From Campylobacter sp. (GTDB lineage: Bacteria; Campylobacterota; Campylobacteria; Campylobacterales; Campylobacteraceae): DNA of 7,500 nucleotides. Below the pieces are notes generated by a model. The model had not been told where the DNA came from and made no database searches. It saw only the letters and a list, made by a program, of their open reading frames with translations. Shown here piece by piece: positions 7,212 through 7,500 of this stretch. The translations under genes and the position numbers were made by a program. The stretch lies in NCBI GenBank assembly GCA_017940085.1, contig JAGAZK010000086.1, positions 1-7,500 on the forward strand, read 5' to 3'. How positions within the stretch are numbered: position 1 is the stretch's first letter; each line of letters opens with the position of its first letter.

Positions 7212-7218
7212 TTTTTTC

Positions 7219-7250
7219 AACCTTAGCATAAATTTATGCTAAGGTTTTTT
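7219..7250 (+). terminator. Intrinsic terminator of frdCAB
   Basis: The 28 bases from AACCTTAGCATAAA (7219-7232) to TTTATGCTAAGGTT (7233-7246) form a perfect palindrome, and six T bases finish at 7250. In RNA it folds to a stem of about 12 bp with a four-base loop, a strong rho-independent terminator. The bases before the hairpin are Ts, so it would not work in the opposite direction. Confidence 0.92.
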
Positions 7251-7252
7251 AT

Positions 7253-7363
7253 AAATTTAATCAAATTTTTGCTCAAATTTATTAAATTTAATTAAATTTA
7301 TTTACAAATTTAGACTAAATTTAACCCCAAATTTATTAAATTTAACCAAGAAATCCCAAATTT
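7253..7363. repeat. Array of helically phased AAATTT blocks
   Basis: AAATTT starts at 7253, 7263, 7275, 7284, 7294, 7306, 7317, 7329, 7338 and 7358. Steps are 10, 12, 9, 10, 12, 11, 12, 9 and 20, so the mean is 10.5 bp per helical turn when the last step counts as two. One copy lies inside the terminator palindrome (7230) and another at 7411. The array also contains the direct repeat CAAATTTATTAAATTTAA at 7274-7291 and 7328-7345, tandem ATTAAATTTA at 7281-7300, and an 18-bp palindrome at 7283-7300. It predicts curved DNA; function is not known. Confidence 0.75.
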
Positions 7364-7387
7364 ATGGACACTAAAGACAAATGCTGT

Positions 7388-7410
7388 TAAAATCAAATCT
7401 GATTTTTGAT
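7388..7410 (+). promoter_or_regulatory. Possible -10 and overlapping inverted repeat before last gene
   Basis: TAAAAT at 7388-7393, preceded by TGCTGT, is a plausible extended -10 about 32 bases before the last start codon. AAAATCA (7389-7395) and TGATTTT (7400-7406) are inverted around AATC, and ATCAAA (7392-7397) pairs with TTTGAT (7405-7410). A dyad over the start-point region could be an operator, but the sequence is AT-rich and the call is weak. Confidence 0.35.
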
Positions 7411-7424
7411 AAATTTGGGTAGAT

Positions 7425-7500
7425 ATGAAAAAAAACGCATTTTTTGTGCTTATTCTTTTGTGTTGTGTGTGTTTGAGTGCCGATGAAATCACCCAAAATG
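7425..7500 (+). CDS. 5' end of an exported protein of unknown function, partial
   Basis: An ATG at 7425 opens a frame that runs off the window after 25 codons, reading MKKNAFFVLILLCCVCLSAD then EITQN. A two-lysine N-region, a hydrophobic core of about 13 residues and LSA before DE make a good Sec signal peptide, with cleavage expected after residue 19 (A). Three cysteines lie in the hydrophobic part (CCVC), but none sits in a proper lipobox, so a soluble periplasmic or outer-membrane product is more likely than a lipoprotein. The ribosome binding site is poor (GGGTAG close upstream). The gene follows the frd terminator, so it is probably a separate unit. The mature protein is not visible and no family can be named. 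Confidence 0.7.
   Translation, partial: MKKNAFFVLILLCCVCLSADEITQN

Noticed and set aside
7253..7363. CRISPR array or satellite repeat
   Set aside because: Repeat units are only 6-18 bp with no unique spacers of constant length; the regularity is in helical phase, not in repeat-spacer units.
7428..7435. A8 tract at codons 2-4 of the last gene as a phase-variable contingency locus
   Set aside because: Campylobacter phase variation is mainly at long G/C tracts; an A8 in an AT-rich Lys-Lys-Asn start is expected by composition.
7310..7492. Antisense open frame through the last spacer
   Set aside because: It is made of reverse-translated AAATTT repeats and the complement of a signal peptide; no plausible product.

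Overview
The window looks like part of the chromosome of a Campylobacter-type epsilonproteobacterium (Campylobacterota), probably not C. jejuni itself. The grounds are strongly AT-rich DNA, frequent CAAATTT words, the order rpsP-KH gene-rimM-trmD-rplS after a probable ffh 3' end, and a frdC-frdA-frdB fumarate reductase operon whose ligand residues match the Wolinella succinogenes enzyme. The species is an inference; the gene families are read directly from the sequence. All genes are on the + strand, coding density is high, and I see no mobile element, phage, CRISPR array, tRNA or rRNA.

Region 1 (1-2183) is a translation and RNA-modification operon. It holds the last codons of a probable ffh, a promoter inside the ffh-rpsP gap, then rpsP (bS16), a khpA-like KH protein, rimM (which matures the 30S head with bS16 and uS19), trmD (m1G37 tRNA methyltransferase) and rplS (bL19). 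Genes touch or overlap by up to 11 nt, and a GC-cored hairpin with T-rich flank ends the unit. The six products all serve ribosome assembly, decoding fidelity or protein targeting.

Region 2 (2184-3662) starts with an AT-rich, repeat-laden spacer carrying a 14-bp inverted repeat and helically spaced AAATTT blocks. It is followed by a two-gene unit: a TorD/NarJ-like all-helical protein (putative redox-enzyme maturation chaperone) overlapping lgt (prolipoprotein diacylglyceryl transferase).

Region 3 (3663-7250) is the fumarate respiration operon. Its leader contains a degenerate 31-bp tandem duplication in which each copy carries a -10-like hexamer. Then come frdC (di-heme membrane anchor), frdA (covalent-FAD catalytic subunit) and frdB (three iron-sulfur clusters), ended by a perfect palindromic terminator. 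Together they oxidise menaquinol and reduce fumarate in anaerobic or microaerobic respiration.

Region 4 (7251-7500) is a spacer with eleven AAATTT blocks at about 10.5-bp average spacing between 7253 and 7363, which predicts curved DNA. The first 25 codons of an exported protein follow and run off the window. No clearly new system is present. The items most worth a second look are the phased AAATTT spacers, the duplicated frd promoter, the TorD-like gene beside non-molybdenum genes, and a Glu in TrmD where the E. coli enzyme has its catalytic Asp.
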